Assembly (NCBI GenBank): GCA_900539695.1
Contig: UQDG01000001.1
Location: 1 to 64,000 of the forward strand
Direction: 5' to 3'
Source of the DNA: an uncultured Oscillospiraceae bacterium
GTDB lineage: Bacteria; Bacillota; Clostridia; Oscillospirales; Ruminococcaceae
Length of the DNA stretch: 64,000 nt
Below the pieces are notes generated by a model that worked only from the letters and a program-made list of their open reading frames with translations, was not told the origin of the DNA and did not search any database. Below are positions 43,617 to 52,394 of the stretch, piece by piece. The position numbers and the translations under genes were made by a program. The first letter of the stretch is position 1; each line of letters starts with the position of its first letter.

Positions 43617-44984
43617 ATGCAATTTCCTGCTGATTTTACCGCGCGGGAGCAAGCACTGCTGGGCCCGCGCTTTGCGGAGCTGTACGCCTACGCCACGCCG
43701 CAGCCTGCCCGCGGGGTAACGGTCAACGGTCTGCGCTGCACGCCGGAGTGGTTCGCCGCCCATGCGGATTTCGCCGCTGCGCTGTCGCCGTTCTGCCCCA
43801 CGGCCTTTACCACCGCGCCGGACTTTAAGCCCGGCCGCCATCCCTGGCACCACGCGGGGGTGTTCTATGCCCAGGAGCCCAGCGCTTCGGCCCCGGCTGC
43901 GCTGCTGGATGTACACCCCGGCATGAAGGTGGCGGACCTTTGCGCCGCCCCGGGCGGCAAGACCAGCCAGCTGGCGGAGGCTTTGCAGGGGCAGGGCTTG
44001 CTGTTGGCCAACGAGTTTGTGGCTGCCCGTGCCGAGATCCTGCGCCAAAATCTGGAACGCATGGGTGTGACCAACGCCGTCATCACCAATGAGGACACAG
44101 CCAACCTGGCCAAGGCATTACCCGGCGTGTTTGACCGCGTGCTGGTGGATGCGCCCTGCTCCGGCGAGGGCATGTTCCGCAAGGAGCCGGTGGCTGCGAC
44201 CCAGCATAATAACGCCTTGGTGGAACACTGTGCCGCACTGGGCGCGGAAATTCTGGAAAATGCCGCCGTAATGCTGGCCCCGGGCGGGGTGCTGGTCTAC
44301 TCCACCTGCACCTTTGCCCCGCAGGAGGACGAGGCCCAGATAGCGGCCTTCCTGGCCCGCCACCCGGAGTTTACCCTCTGTGACCTGAATGCCTGCGGCT
44401 TCGGCCGCCCCGGAGAGGAAAACCGTGCCCCCGGCTGCACCGACATCACCCGCTGCCGCCGCATCTGGCCTGCCGATGGGGGAGAGGGGCACTTTATGGC
44501 CAAGCTGAAGAAAAGCCCCGACGCCGAAGCCCCGGTCCAGGTGCGCGTGAAGCCCGGAAAACCGGCCAAGACGCCGCCCGAATGGCTGGATTTTGTCAAA
44601 ACAACTTTCCCGTTTTTGGCTGACCGCCCGCTGACGACGGCAGGGGATTGGCTGCTGCTGCCGGTGCCGGGCAGTGAGCTGCTGAACCTTTCCAAGCTGC
44701 GCATCGTGCGCGGCGGCGTGCTGGCGGGCTCTGTGCTGAAAAAGCGGTTCCAGCCTGCCCATGCGCTGTTTATGGCCTACGGTGCCCGGTGCACGAACCG
44801 CGAGGAACTGACGCTGGACGACCCCCGCACAGCCGCCTGGCTGCGAGGCGAGGAAATCAACGCCGCAACGGCACAAAACGGCTGGTGCGCGGTGCTGGTG
44901 GATGGCTTTCCGCTGGGCGGGGGCAAGGCCAGCGGCGGGCGCATCAAAAACCACTACCCCAAAGGCCTGCGCAGCCTGCAATAA
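43617..44984 (+). CDS. 16S rRNA (cytosine-5-)-methyltransferase RsmF-like
   Basis: 455 residues; AAAGGGG precedes ATG 43617. NOL1/NOP2/Sun fold: SAM site DLCAAPGGKTSQLAEAL, first catalytic Cys in DAPCSGEGMF and second in STCTF. A C-terminal PUA-like region with the NHYPKGLR ending is typical of YebU/RsmF-type proteins in Firmicutes. Target base not determined. Confidence 0.92.
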   Translation: MQFPADFTAREQALLGPRFAELYAYATPQPARGVTVNGLRCTPEWFAAHADFAAALSPFCPTAFTTAPDFKPGRHPWHHAGVFYAQEPSASAPAALLDVHPGMKVADLCAAPGGKTSQLAEALQGQGLLLANEFVAARAEILRQNLERMGVTNAVITNEDTANLAKALPGVFDRVLVDAPCSGEGMFRKEPVAATQHNNALVEHCAALGAEILENAAVMLAPGGVLVYSTCTFAPQEDEAQIAAFLARHPEFTLCDLNACGFGRPGEENRAPGCTDITRCRRIWPADGGEGHFMAKLKKSPDAEAPVQVRVKPGKPAKTPPEWLDFVKTTFPFLADRPLTTAGDWLLLPVPGSELLNLSKLRIVRGGVLAGSVLKKRFQPAHALFMAYGARCTNREELTLDDPRTAAWLRGEEINAATAQNGWCAVLVDGFPLGGGKASGGRIKNHYPKGLRSLQ

Positions 44985-44988
44985 GGGC

Positions 44989-45017
44989 TTGAAAAGCACG
45001 CAGGGGTGTGCTATAAT
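44989..45017 (+). promoter_or_regulatory. Promoter of yebC
   Basis: TTGAAA (44989-44994), 17-nt spacer, TATAAT (45012-45017). Confidence 0.75.
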
Positions 45018-45118
45018 ATCTTATTGGTAATATCGGTAACGCCGGGTCATGCGGCGCTGCCTCATCGGATGGCCCGGCAAGGGCGCCGAGTGAATACAAA
45101 CTTAGGGGGAACGTATCC

Positions 45119-45856
45119 ATGTCTGGACATAGCAAATGGAACAATATCAAGCGTAAAAAGGAAAAGACCGACGGCGCCCGCGCTAAAGTCTTTACCAAAA
45201 TCGGCCGCGAGATCGCCGTTGCCGTTAAGGAAGGCGGCGGCAACCCCGCTTCCAACTCCAAGCTGGCGGCTCTGATCGCCAAGGCTAAGGCCAACAGCGT
45301 GCCCAACGATAACATCCAGCGTATCATCAAGCGCGCCGAGGGCGGCGACAAGACCGAGTACGAAGCAATGACCTACGAGGGCTACGGCCCCGGCGGCATC
45401 GCTGTCATGGTCGAGACCCTGACCGACAACCGCAACCGTACCGCTGCCAATATGCGCCACTACTTTGATAAGTTCGGCGGCAATCTGGGCCAGATGGGCT
45501 GCGTCAGCTTCATGTTCACCCAGAAGGGCGTCATCGTCGTCGACCTGGAGGACAAGGACCCCGACCAGCTGATGATGGACGCACTGGACGCCGGTGCTGA
45601 CGACTTCGATGCAGGCGAAGACGCCGCCGAGGTCGTCACCAGCCCCGAGAACTTCACCGCCGTGTGCGAGGCTCTCGAGAAGAAGGGCTACACCTTCGTT
45701 TCCGCTGATGTCGCCATGGTGCCTTCCACCACCACCACCCTGACCGATCCCGACCAGCTGGTGCAGATGGGCAAGCTGCTGGATGCCCTGGACGACGATG
45801 ACGATGTCCAGAACGCATGGCACAGCCTGGAGAACGAGGAAGACCTCGACCGCTAA
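45119..45856 (+). CDS. yebC: YebC/PmpR-family protein
   Basis: 245 residues starting MSGHSKWNNIKRKKEKTD, the unmistakable family N-terminus, with NPASNSKLAALIAKAKA and EGYGPGGIAVMVE downstream. YebC proteins are regulators or translation factors that relieve ribosome stalling at proline stretches. Monocistronic with own promoter and terminator. Confidence 0.97.
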   Translation: MSGHSKWNNIKRKKEKTDGARAKVFTKIGREIAVAVKEGGGNPASNSKLAALIAKAKANSVPNDNIQRIIKRAEGGDKTEYEAMTYEGYGPGGIAVMVETLTDNRNRTAANMRHYFDKFGGNLGQMGCVSFMFTQKGVIVVDLEDKDPDQLMMDALDAGADDFDAGEDAAEVVTSPENFTAVCEALEKKGYTFVSADVAMVPSTTTTLTDPDQLVQMGKLLDALDDDDDVQNAWHSLENEEDLDR

Positions 45857-45867
45857 AAACGACCCTG

Positions 45868-45902
45868 AAGAGAGTGAAGTGACCCTTTGCTCTCTTTTCT
45901 TT
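45868..45902 (+). terminator. Terminator of yebC
   Basis: AAGAGAG (45868-45874) pairs with CTCTCTT (45890-45896), followed by TTCTTTTT. Confidence 0.7.
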
Positions 45903-45935
45903 TTAATGCAGCTACGCTGAAAAGGAGGCGACCCC

Positions 45936-47570
45936 ATGTCGGAACCGCTTTGCCCACACTGCCTGCAGCCCCTGCGGGGCCGTTACGAGGGAAACTGCCC
46001 CCACTGCGGGCGCTCGCTGGAGAACCGCAACCCGGAGGGCGCCCTGCCGCTGGGCACCCAGCTGGCGGGCAGGTACACCATCGGCACCTATTTGAGCGCC
46101 GACGGTGATGGCCTGGCTTACCGCGGCATTTTGAACGAGGAGAAGAAGTTCGTCCTCATCAAAGAGTATTTCCCCGTTACCCTTTGCAACGGCCGCAGCC
46201 CCGAGGGAGCGCTGATGCCCAAAGAGGGGAAAGAAGTGCTGTTCAAGACCAGCCGGATGGACTTTAAGGATCTGTACGACGATCTGCATAACCTTACCCC
46301 GGCCACCGGCCTGAACACCATCCTGGACGTGATGGAGGAAAACAACACCGTCTACGCTGTGGAGGAAAGCGAAAAGGGCATGACCCTGACGCATTATCTC
46401 AGCCTGCGCAGCCGTACACTGACCCCCGCCGAGGCCCGCACCCTGCTGCAGCCGGTGATGGAGGGGGTGGCGCTGCTGCACAAATCCGGCCTGATCCATC
46501 GCGGCATCTGCCCGGATAACATTTTGCTGCCCATCGACGGCACCGCCCGGCTGACCGGCTACGGCACGCTGGCACTGCGCACCGGCGGCAGTGAGCTGAA
46601 AAGCCAGCTCTATCCCGGCTATGCCGCGCCGGAACAGTACTCGGCTGCCGAGTTCAGCGGCCGCTACACCGACGTGTATGCGCTGGCAGCAGTCTGCTAT
46701 AAGATGGTCACGGGGCAGACGCCTGTTGCCGCGCCCCAGCGCAAAGTGCGGGACAGTTTGGAATCCGCCCACAGCCTCGAGGCGGGCGTGCCGACCTGGT
46801 TCTCTCAGGTGTTGGCCTGTGCCCTGCGGCTGGACCCGGCGCGCCGGATGCAGACGGTGCCCGAACTGATGAGCGCCCTGACCGACCCCAACGTGGCCAA
46901 CGCCATGTTTGAGCGGGGCGACAACCAGATCAGCACCCGCAAAATTATGGCAGTGTCGCTGGTGGTCATCTTTATTTTGGCGGTGCTGCTGTTCTGGAGC
47001 CTGCTGGGCGGCCGCAGCGATGACAAGCCGACCCCCATCCCCACGCCTGCCGAGAACAGCGAGGAGGGGGCCTCCAGCTACGAGGAGATCGAGACCATCC
47101 CCGACCTGGTGGGCAAGCGCTACCTGACCGAGATCAAGGACAGCGACCTCTACGCGGGCTACCGCATCGTAATGACCGAGCAGAACTCCTCTGAGGTCGC
47201 TCAGGGCGTCGTCATCAGCCAGGATCCGCTGGCGGGCACGCTGAAGACCGAGGAAAACCAGATCATCCGGCTGGTGGTAAGCAAGGGGCCGAACCTGGTG
47301 GAAATGCCCGACATCCTGGGCTTTACCCAGGCCAACGCCATTAAGCAGCTGGACGAGCGCGGCATCCAGTACCGCATGCAGGTCGTTGAGAATGACGGCA
47401 CCTTCGCCGAGGGCTGCGTGGCCAAGACCGACGTGGTGGCCGGGACCAAGTTTGATGCCGGTAAGACCATCGTGAATGTGTTCATCGCCGGGGAACGGGA
47501 TGATACGCTGGTAGCCTCCACCGCCAGCTCCGAGGAAGAAACGGACAGCGGAGATAGCCAGGCGGAATAA
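45936..47570 (+). CDS. PASTA protein with protein-kinase-like domain lacking catalytic residues
   Basis: 544 residues; AAAAGGAGG precedes ATG 45936. A zinc ribbon (C6, C9, C21, C24) is followed by a kinase-like domain (about 45-300), a membrane helix (about 337-361) and two outer PASTA repeats. The ATP-site lysine is present (K76 in LIKEYF). However, the catalytic loop reads HRGICPDN (188-195), with Gly for Asp and Cys for Lys, and the DFG motif reads GYG (208-210). It is therefore probably a pseudokinase that binds muropeptides and partners rather than phosphorylating. Members with HRDISPDN occur in related genomes. Confidence 0.88.
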   Translation: MSEPLCPHCLQPLRGRYEGNCPHCGRSLENRNPEGALPLGTQLAGRYTIGTYLSADGDGLAYRGILNEEKKFVLIKEYFPVTLCNGRSPEGALMPKEGKEVLFKTSRMDFKDLYDDLHNLTPATGLNTILDVMEENNTVYAVEESEKGMTLTHYLSLRSRTLTPAEARTLLQPVMEGVALLHKSGLIHRGICPDNILLPIDGTARLTGYGTLALRTGGSELKSQLYPGYAAPEQYSAAEFSGRYTDVYALAAVCYKMVTGQTPVAAPQRKVRDSLESAHSLEAGVPTWFSQVLACALRLDPARRMQTVPELMSALTDPNVANAMFERGDNQISTRKIMAVSLVVIFILAVLLFWSLLGGRSDDKPTPIPTPAENSEEGASSYEEIETIPDLVGKRYLTEIKDSDLYAGYRIVMTEQNSSEVAQGVVISQDPLAGTLKTEENQIIRLVVSKGPNLVEMPDILGFTQANAIKQLDERGIQYRMQVVENDGTFAEGCVAKTDVVAGTKFDAGKTIVNVFIAGERDDTLVASTASSEEETDSGDSQAE

Positions 47571-47579
47571 AACAAAATG

Positions 47580-47614
47580 AAAGGGACTTTCTATGACGGA
47601 AAGTCCCTTTTGTT
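47580..47614. terminator. Bidirectional terminator
   Basis: AAAGGGACTTTC (47580-47591) pairs with GAAAGTCCCTTT (47599-47610), with A/T runs both sides, between convergent genes. Confidence 0.88.
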
Positions 47615-47638
47615 TGTGTATTGATATATACTGCAGAA

Positions 47639-48604
47639 CTATCCCTGCTTCATCCGCTGGTCATCCCCCATAAACATGAACATCTTGCATCCGCCCAGCA
47701 TGCGGCTGGCTACTTTTTCGGTGTAGCGGGCGGCAAAAACGCTTTGGTCGGTGATGTTGGTGGTGTAAATGGTGGGGCGCTCGGTCAGCATGCGGGTATT
47801 GATCAGCTCATACAGCACGCTGATGGTCAGCGGGGTGATGTACTCGGTGCCCAGGTCATCCATAATCAGCAGGTCGGCTTCCTGGCAGGCGGTCAGCCAC
47901 TCGTCGCCGCTGTTGTAGTCGAAGTGCTCGCGGCCCAGCCGGGCAGCCAGCGCGGCGGAACTGGTGTACAGCACGTCATGGCCGCCCTCCAGCACGGCGT
48001 CAGCAATGGCCAGCGCCAAGTGGGTCTTGCCCAGGCCGCTGCGGCCCATAAACAGCAGGTTCTTGCTTTTGCTATTAAACTTAGCAGCGTAGTTTTTGCT
48101 CAATTCCAGCAGCTTGGTCATGTAAGCGCGGGCAGTCACGCCAAACTCCGGCACCAGCGTGTCCGGGTAGCGGTTCACGTCAAAGGTGCTGAACTGGCAC
48201 AGCCCCAGCGGGCTGGCGGCGTTGATCTCCTCCCGGCGCAGGCGGCGGGCCACGTCGGCCACACAGCTGCAGGGCACACCGCCCCGCATGCCGGTGTCCT
48301 GGCACAGTGGGCAGCGGAACTTGGGGGCAAAGGCTTCCTCGCTGAAACCGGCGGCCTGGGCGGCCTCGGCAGCGGCCTTGTCGGCGGCCTCTAAGGCTGC
48401 ACGGGCGGTGTCCATATCGCCGCCCAAAGCGGCGGTGCGGGCTAACGAAAGCCCTGCCCGCATCTTGGCATCATCGGCAGCAGAAAGCGCCGGGTTGGCG
48501 GCGTAGGCGGCGCGGCGAGCGGTCTCGGCCTGCATGACGGCATGTTGCCGCCGGGCTGCGATCTCCCGCTGGGCAGCGCGGAACAGTTCGTCTTTGGTGC
48601 GCAT
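47639..48604 (-). CDS. DnaC/DnaI-type helicase loader ATPase
   Basis: 321 residues; GAGGAGGG precedes ATG 48604. An N-terminal helical, alanine-rich region and a zinc-binding set (CPLCQDTG ... CSC) are followed by an AAA+ core: GRSGLGKTH, LLIMDDLGTE and a TTN sensor (YTTNIT). Matches the ATPase part of primosomal DnaI/DnaC. Forms a two-gene operon with the DnaD protein upstream. Confidence 0.93.
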   Translation of the reverse strand: MRTKDELFRAAQREIAARRQHAVMQAETARRAAYAANPALSAADDAKMRAGLSLARTAALGGDMDTARAALEAADKAAAEAAQAAGFSEEAFAPKFRCPLCQDTGMRGGVPCSCVADVARRLRREEINAASPLGLCQFSTFDVNRYPDTLVPEFGVTARAYMTKLLELSKNYAAKFNSKSKNLLFMGRSGLGKTHLALAIADAVLEGGHDVLYTSSAALAARLGREHFDYNSGDEWLTACQEADLLIMDDLGTEYITPLTISVLYELINTRMLTERPTIYTTNITDQSVFAARYTEKVASRMLGGCKMFMFMGDDQRMKQG

Positions 48605-48607
48605 GGG

Positions 48608-49516
48608 TTAGCCCTCCTCGTCAAACATAGCCATCCAGTCGCGGCTGGACAGGGGTTGCTGGGCGCTGGCAGCGGCAGGCTGCTGGGGCGCGGGGCGCTG
48701 GGTAGCCAAGATGTTGCTGCCGGAAAGCTGCCCCTGCCCGCGGGCGGCCGACACCGTCGTGATGCCCTGGGCGCGCCAGGCCCGCAGGATGCCGTCCACA
48801 TAGCGGATGGTGGTCTTGTTGCCTGCCCGCAGCAGCGCTTCTTCGATCATCTCGCGGCCAATGCCCCATTCCTCGTGCCAGCGGGCGATGGCGCTGCGCT
48901 CCCAGCGGGTCAGGGCGTCGGCGGCAATGCCAAACTGCTCTGCGGCTTCGGCACACCACTGCTCGCGCTGCTTGCAGCGGCGCAGGTAGCGCTCGGCATC
49001 CTCGCCGGTCTCCACGCCGGCCTCCCGCCAGCGGATGAGTTCCCGCGCAACGGCGGCGATGGTGCGCCGTCCCTGGCGGGCAACCTCGGCACAGCAGAGC
49101 AAAATCACGTCGGGCTGCCAGCCGTCGGTCAGGTACAAGCCGACCAAACGCTGCATCTCGCTGCGGCTCAGGGCCTTGCCAAAGGCGGTCTGGGCTTCCT
49201 CGCACAGCACGGCCACGTAGGGGTCGTTCAGGTTGGCCAGGTCGATCTTCTGGGGCTTCTCCGGCTCCGGGATGGGTGCGCCGCCGCGGTCGTAGACCAG
49301 CAGACCGGCACCGGCCCAGTATTGCAGGGCACGTTTGGCAGCCTCCACGCTGGACAGGCCCAGGGCGCGGGCCATGGTGCGGGGGTCGGTGTCACCGGTC
49401 TGCAACAGGTACAGCGCTGCACGAATGGTATCGCCGTCCGTCTGCGTCAGGTGCGAAACCACCAGCTGCGGTACAGCTAAGGTGTCGCCGTGATACTCTG
49501 CCAGTTTATAAGGCAT
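48608..49516 (-). CDS. DnaD-domain replication initiation protein
   Basis: 302 residues; GGGGAGG precedes ATG 49516. A winged-helix N-terminal region (ALGLSSVEAAKRALQYW) and a DnaD/DnaB-like C-terminal domain ending ILRAWRAQGITTV, close to the YxxxILxxW signature, followed by a Gln/Pro/Ala-rich tail. It helps load the helicase and is encoded three bases ahead of the DnaC-type gene. Confidence 0.88.
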   Translation of the reverse strand: MPYKLAEYHGDTLAVPQLVVSHLTQTDGDTIRAALYLLQTGDTDPRTMARALGLSSVEAAKRALQYWAGAGLLVYDRGGAPIPEPEKPQKIDLANLNDPYVAVLCEEAQTAFGKALSRSEMQRLVGLYLTDGWQPDVILLCCAEVARQGRRTIAAVARELIRWREAGVETGEDAERYLRRCKQREQWCAEAAEQFGIAADALTRWERSAIARWHEEWGIGREMIEEALLRAGNKTTIRYVDGILRAWRAQGITTVSAARGQGQLSGSNILATQRPAPQQPAAASAQQPLSSRDWMAMFDEEG

Positions 49517-49548
49517 GCCGCAAACCTCCCCACTTTAAAGTAACCCTT

Positions 49549-49577
49549 ATTATAGCATTTTTGCGGCGATGTGTAAA
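49549..49577 (-). promoter_or_regulatory. Promoter of the dnaD-dnaC operon
   Basis: On the minus strand, TTTACA (49577-49572), 17-nt spacer, TATAAT (49554-49549). Confidence 0.75.
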
Positions 49578-49622
49578 GAAAACTGCCCAAAAACGCGGCG
49601 CGCATTTTGGCTAATGCGTTTA

Positions 49623-49651
49623 TTGTAATTGTGCTCAAAAAATTGTACAAT
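49623..49651 (+). promoter_or_regulatory. Promoter of the phosphoribosyltransferase gene
   Basis: TTGTAA (49623-49628), 17-nt spacer, TACAAT (49646-49651), divergent from the dnaD promoter. Confidence 0.65.
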
Positions 49652-49710
49652 AGAACAATAAAAGTACAGGGCAGCGCCCATCAGGCGCGCCCGGACGGAG
49701 GGAAAATCTT

Positions 49711-50349
49711 ATGGCGATGAATCTTGTTAAACTGCCCACCGGCAAGCCCAACCTGCAGCTGCGCGTCAGCAAGGGCCACTATGCCACCAGCCACAGCCAC
49801 ATCAACTATTACATTGATGTCACCCTCACGAAGTTCCGCTTATCCGAGGCCCGCGCTGCTGCCCAGGAACTGGTACGCGGCTACCGCGGCACCACCATTA
49901 TCGACACCATCCTCTGTCTGGACGGCACCGAGGTCATCGGCGCCTGCATGGGCAGCGAGCTGACCAAGGCGGGCTACAGCAATATGAACGCCCACCAGAC
50001 CATCTACGTCGTCACACCGGAGCATACCACCGGCAGCCAGCTGATCTTCCGCGAAAACACCGCCCCCATGATCCAGGACAAGCACGTGCTGGTGCTGGCG
50101 GCATCTGTCACCACCGGCTACACCGTGCAGGGCGCGGTGGAGGCCGTCCGGTATTACGGCGGCGAGCCTGCCGGTGTGACCGCTATCTTTGCCACGGTGG
50201 ACGAGTGCGCCGGGTATCCCGTGGCCAGCATCTTTGACCCCCACGACCTGCCCGACTACCAGAGCTATGATGCCCACAGCTGCCCCTGGTGCAAGGAGGG
50301 CAAAAAGATCGACGCCCTGGTGAACAGCTTTGGATATTCGAGCTTGTAA
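49711..50349 (+). CDS. Orotate phosphoribosyltransferase-like protein
   Basis: 212 residues; GGAGGG precedes ATG 49711. The PRTase core shows in YYIDVTLTKFRLSEARAAAQEL and in the PRPP loop VLVLAASVTTGYT, where the usual acidic pair (DDVxTTG) is replaced by AASVTTG. A C-terminal CPWCKEG adds a possible metal or thiol site. It may be a regulator-like or altered PRTase rather than true PyrE. Confidence 0.75.
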   Translation: MAMNLVKLPTGKPNLQLRVSKGHYATSHSHINYYIDVTLTKFRLSEARAAAQELVRGYRGTTIIDTILCLDGTEVIGACMGSELTKAGYSNMNAHQTIYVVTPEHTTGSQLIFRENTAPMIQDKHVLVLAASVTTGYTVQGAVEAVRYYGGEPAGVTAIFATVDECAGYPVASIFDPHDLPDYQSYDAHSCPWCKEGKKIDALVNSFGYSSL

Positions 50350-50362
50350 CAGATAGCTATAC

Positions 50363-50400
50363 ACGCCCTTTCCCCTATGCAGAGGAAAGGGCGTATTTTA
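50363..50400 (+). terminator. Terminator after the PRTase gene
   Basis: ACGCCCTTTCC (50363-50373) pairs with GGAAAGGGCGT (50384-50394), followed by ATTTTATT. Confidence 0.88.
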
Positions 50401-50494
50401 TTGGCGGCCACTCCCTCGCAGTGGGAGGCTTTTATGCGATTTGACCTTGACGAACGGCCCCCACCTTATTTATAATAGGAAGGCTTGCGAATTT

Positions 50495-50671
50495 AGGGCA
50501 ACACCACATGATTCTAAGTGCCGATACGGCAAGCGAAAAGTGCAAGCTGCTAAGCAAAAAGCACAGAGAATACTTTGTGTATTCTCGAGCATTTTTGCAA
50601 CGCAGATTGTGCTTTGCAGCTGCCGGAGCGGTGCTTAAGCCCGCAGGGCGGGAATCGTGCGGTGTTGCCTT
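50495..50671 (+). mobile_element. MITE-like element, copy 1
   Basis: About 177 bp with imperfect ~20-bp terminal inverted repeats (left AGGGCAACACCACATGATTC; right end complement AAGGCAACACCGCACGATTC). It contains a central hairpin GAGAATAC/GTATTCTC. Its sequence matches the reverse complement of 54306-54481 through most of the length. No coding capacity. Its right end reaches to within 16 bases of the next start codon. Confidence 0.8.
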
Positions 50672-50687
50672 TACGGGAGGAATTTTG

Positions 50688-51794
50688 TTGAATAGCGAGA
50701 ACCTGAACACGATTTTGGCTCAATACATCCATGATTTTGCAGAGCTTTCTCTTTCTCAAACGAGCGGCGAGGGGAGCCTCTGGCAGGCCATTGATACTTT
50801 CGGTGCCGAGTGGGACATCGAAGCGTCCGATTTTCCGGCCATGTTTGCCCGTGCCATGCAGGGGGCGGCGGACCAGCTGGACACCCCGGCGGTGCAGCCG
50901 GTGGCGGGCTTAAAGCTGCTGATGATGCGCGACAGCGAGGTCGAGCTGGTGCGGGAGTGCTTCCGCTGGCTGTATAACGACGAGGACGACGACCTGAAAA
51001 AACGCCGCGGCCGCGCCGAGATGTTTGCCGACCAGATCACCGGCCGTTTCCGCCGCTGCTTCCCCCGGATGAACAAATACACCATGACCCCGGCCCATGC
51101 GGTCTACTTCCTCAACCTGTGGATGCCAGAGGAAAACTTCTTCTACATCCCCGCCGAGGCCAAGGCCTGGGCTGACTTTATGGAGTACCCGGCGGAGTTC
51201 GGCAACGGCGCCAGCCTGGACCTGGCAGCCTACTACGCCATGTGCGAGGATCTGGTCACCGCCCTGGCCGATTACCCCGACCTCATCGCCCAGCATAAGG
51301 AGCGTCTGCGCACCCATCTGGGCGGCATCAACGACCGGCTGCACCTGCTGGCCTACGACATCCTGCATGCGGCCTATCAGCGCGGGTATTACCCCAAGGG
51401 CTTCTCCCGCAATGCCACGGCCAAGGAACGCGCCAAGGCCGTGAAAGAAAAGCAGACCCGCGCCGAGCTTTGCCTGCAAATTGCCGAGAAAGAGCAGGAA
51501 CTGCAGGAATTGCAGGCCGCCCCGGTGGCTCTGCCCGACCTGACCGGCTGCCGCATCGTGCATAAAATGTTTGGTGCCGGCACCGTACTGCCCGGCGAGG
51601 GCCAGTTCATGGTCATCGATTTTAACGGTACACAGAAGAAATTCAGCTACACAGCGTCGCTTTCCAGCGGCTATCTCACCGCCGAGGACGACAGCGTGAT
51701 GCAGCAGATGCAGGACTACCAGAACTACGGCAAGGCCTGCGACGCCCTGCAAAAAGAGCTGAAAATCCTGAAAGATGAGCTGGTAAAGCTGTAA
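50688..51794 (+). CDS. Protein of unknown function
   Basis: 368 residues from TTG 50688, seven bases after GGGAGG. Longer upstream frames run through the repeat element and are not used. Helix-rich throughout: an acidic N-terminal region, DEDDDLKKRRGRAEMFADQ, a coiled-coil stretch (EKQTRAELCLQIAEKEQELQ), then a small beta domain IVHKMFGAGTVLPGEG...DFNGTQKKFSYTASLSSGYL, resembling a GxGxV barrel found in several clostridial proteins, and a final helix. No catalytic motif seen. Located between a MITE copy and tRNA-Gly. Confidence 0.8.
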   Translation: MNSENLNTILAQYIHDFAELSLSQTSGEGSLWQAIDTFGAEWDIEASDFPAMFARAMQGAADQLDTPAVQPVAGLKLLMMRDSEVELVRECFRWLYNDEDDDLKKRRGRAEMFADQITGRFRRCFPRMNKYTMTPAHAVYFLNLWMPEENFFYIPAEAKAWADFMEYPAEFGNGASLDLAAYYAMCEDLVTALADYPDLIAQHKERLRTHLGGINDRLHLLAYDILHAAYQRGYYPKGFSRNATAKERAKAVKEKQTRAELCLQIAEKEQELQELQAAPVALPDLTGCRIVHKMFGAGTVLPGEGQFMVIDFNGTQKKFSYTASLSSGYLTAEDDSVMQQMQDYQNYGKACDALQKELKILKDELVKL

Positions 51795-51800
51795 AACCAC

Positions 51801-51830
51801 TTGACAAAGCCCCACACATGCGGGTATAAT
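51801..51830 (+). promoter_or_regulatory. Promoter of tRNA-Gly
   Basis: TTGACA (51801-51806), 18-nt spacer, TATAAT (51825-51830); transcription would begin a few bases before the tRNA. Confidence 0.8.
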
Positions 51831-51844
51831 ATCGTATGTGTGAT

Positions 51845-51916
51845 GCGGCTGTCGTACAACGGCTAGTACATCAGCCTTCCAAGCTGAGGACGTGGGTTCG
51901 ACTCCCATCAGCCGCT
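51845..51916 (+). tRNA. tRNA-Gly (anticodon TCC)
   Basis: 72 nt. Acceptor GCGGCTG pairs with CAGCCGC, discriminator T; anticodon stem CAGCC... with loop carrying TCC; T arm GTGGGTTCGACTCCCAT. No CCA encoded. Alone in its transcript with own promoter and terminator. Confidence 0.95.
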
Positions 51917-51925
51917 CTCTGAAAC

Positions 51926-51962
51926 AAAGCGCAGGTACTTAGGTATCTGCGCTTTTGCTTTT
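51926..51962 (+). terminator. Terminator of tRNA-Gly
   Basis: AAAGCGCAGGTAC (51926-51938) pairs with GTATCTGCGCTTT (51943-51955) with one G-T, followed by TGCTTTT. Confidence 0.85.
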
Positions 51963-51975
51963 GGACATATAAAAC

Positions 51976-52047
51976 AACCGTTCCAACCGTACAATCCGTA
52001 CCAACCGTTTTAATCGTTGCAACCGTTGGAACCGTTGATACCGTTGG
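51976..52047 (+). repeat. Nonamer array, left arm (8 units)
   Basis: Eight directly adjacent 9-bp units with consensus AACCGTTnn, running without gaps from 51976 to 52047. The right arm (52272-52370) is the inverted version. The 224 bases between the arms are AT-rich near 52070-52090 and show no gene I can support. Confidence 0.9.
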
Positions 52048-52271
52048 TCATAAATATGTTGACTCGTATATATATATTATACAATATATGCCACCCTGTA
52101 CGTGTGGACTTGGCTTATCATATACTAACATGCAGCATCACATCCCCTATCCGCCCGTATGCACATGGCAATTGCTGCGCGGATATAGCTACAGAATCCA
52201 CCCCTGCGGGCACAAACATTGCTGTAAGCAGCCATTCTATACTACACTATATACAGTCGATTCTTATTACA

Positions 52272-52370
52272 CCAACGGTTCCAACGGTTCCAACGGTATC
52301 AACGGTTGCAACGATTAGTACGGTATGAACGATTGATATAGTAGGGTACGGTATGTACGGTCGGAGCGGT
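52272..52370 (-). repeat. Nonamer array, right arm (about 11 units)
   Basis: Units of 9 bp with consensus nnAACGGTT, the complement of the left-arm unit. CCAACGGTATCAACGGTT (52290-52307) is exactly the complement of 52030-52047, and GCAACGATT (52308-52316) of 52012-52020. Distal units are degenerate and shift phase by one base near 52344. Confidence 0.9.
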
Positions 52371-52394
52371 TGTTCTATACTGCACATACTTTTA

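Noticed and set aside
49711-50349. True orotate phosphoribosyltransferase (pyrE)
   Set aside because: The PRPP loop lacks the usual acidic pair and no pyrimidine genes are adjacent, so only a general family name is given.
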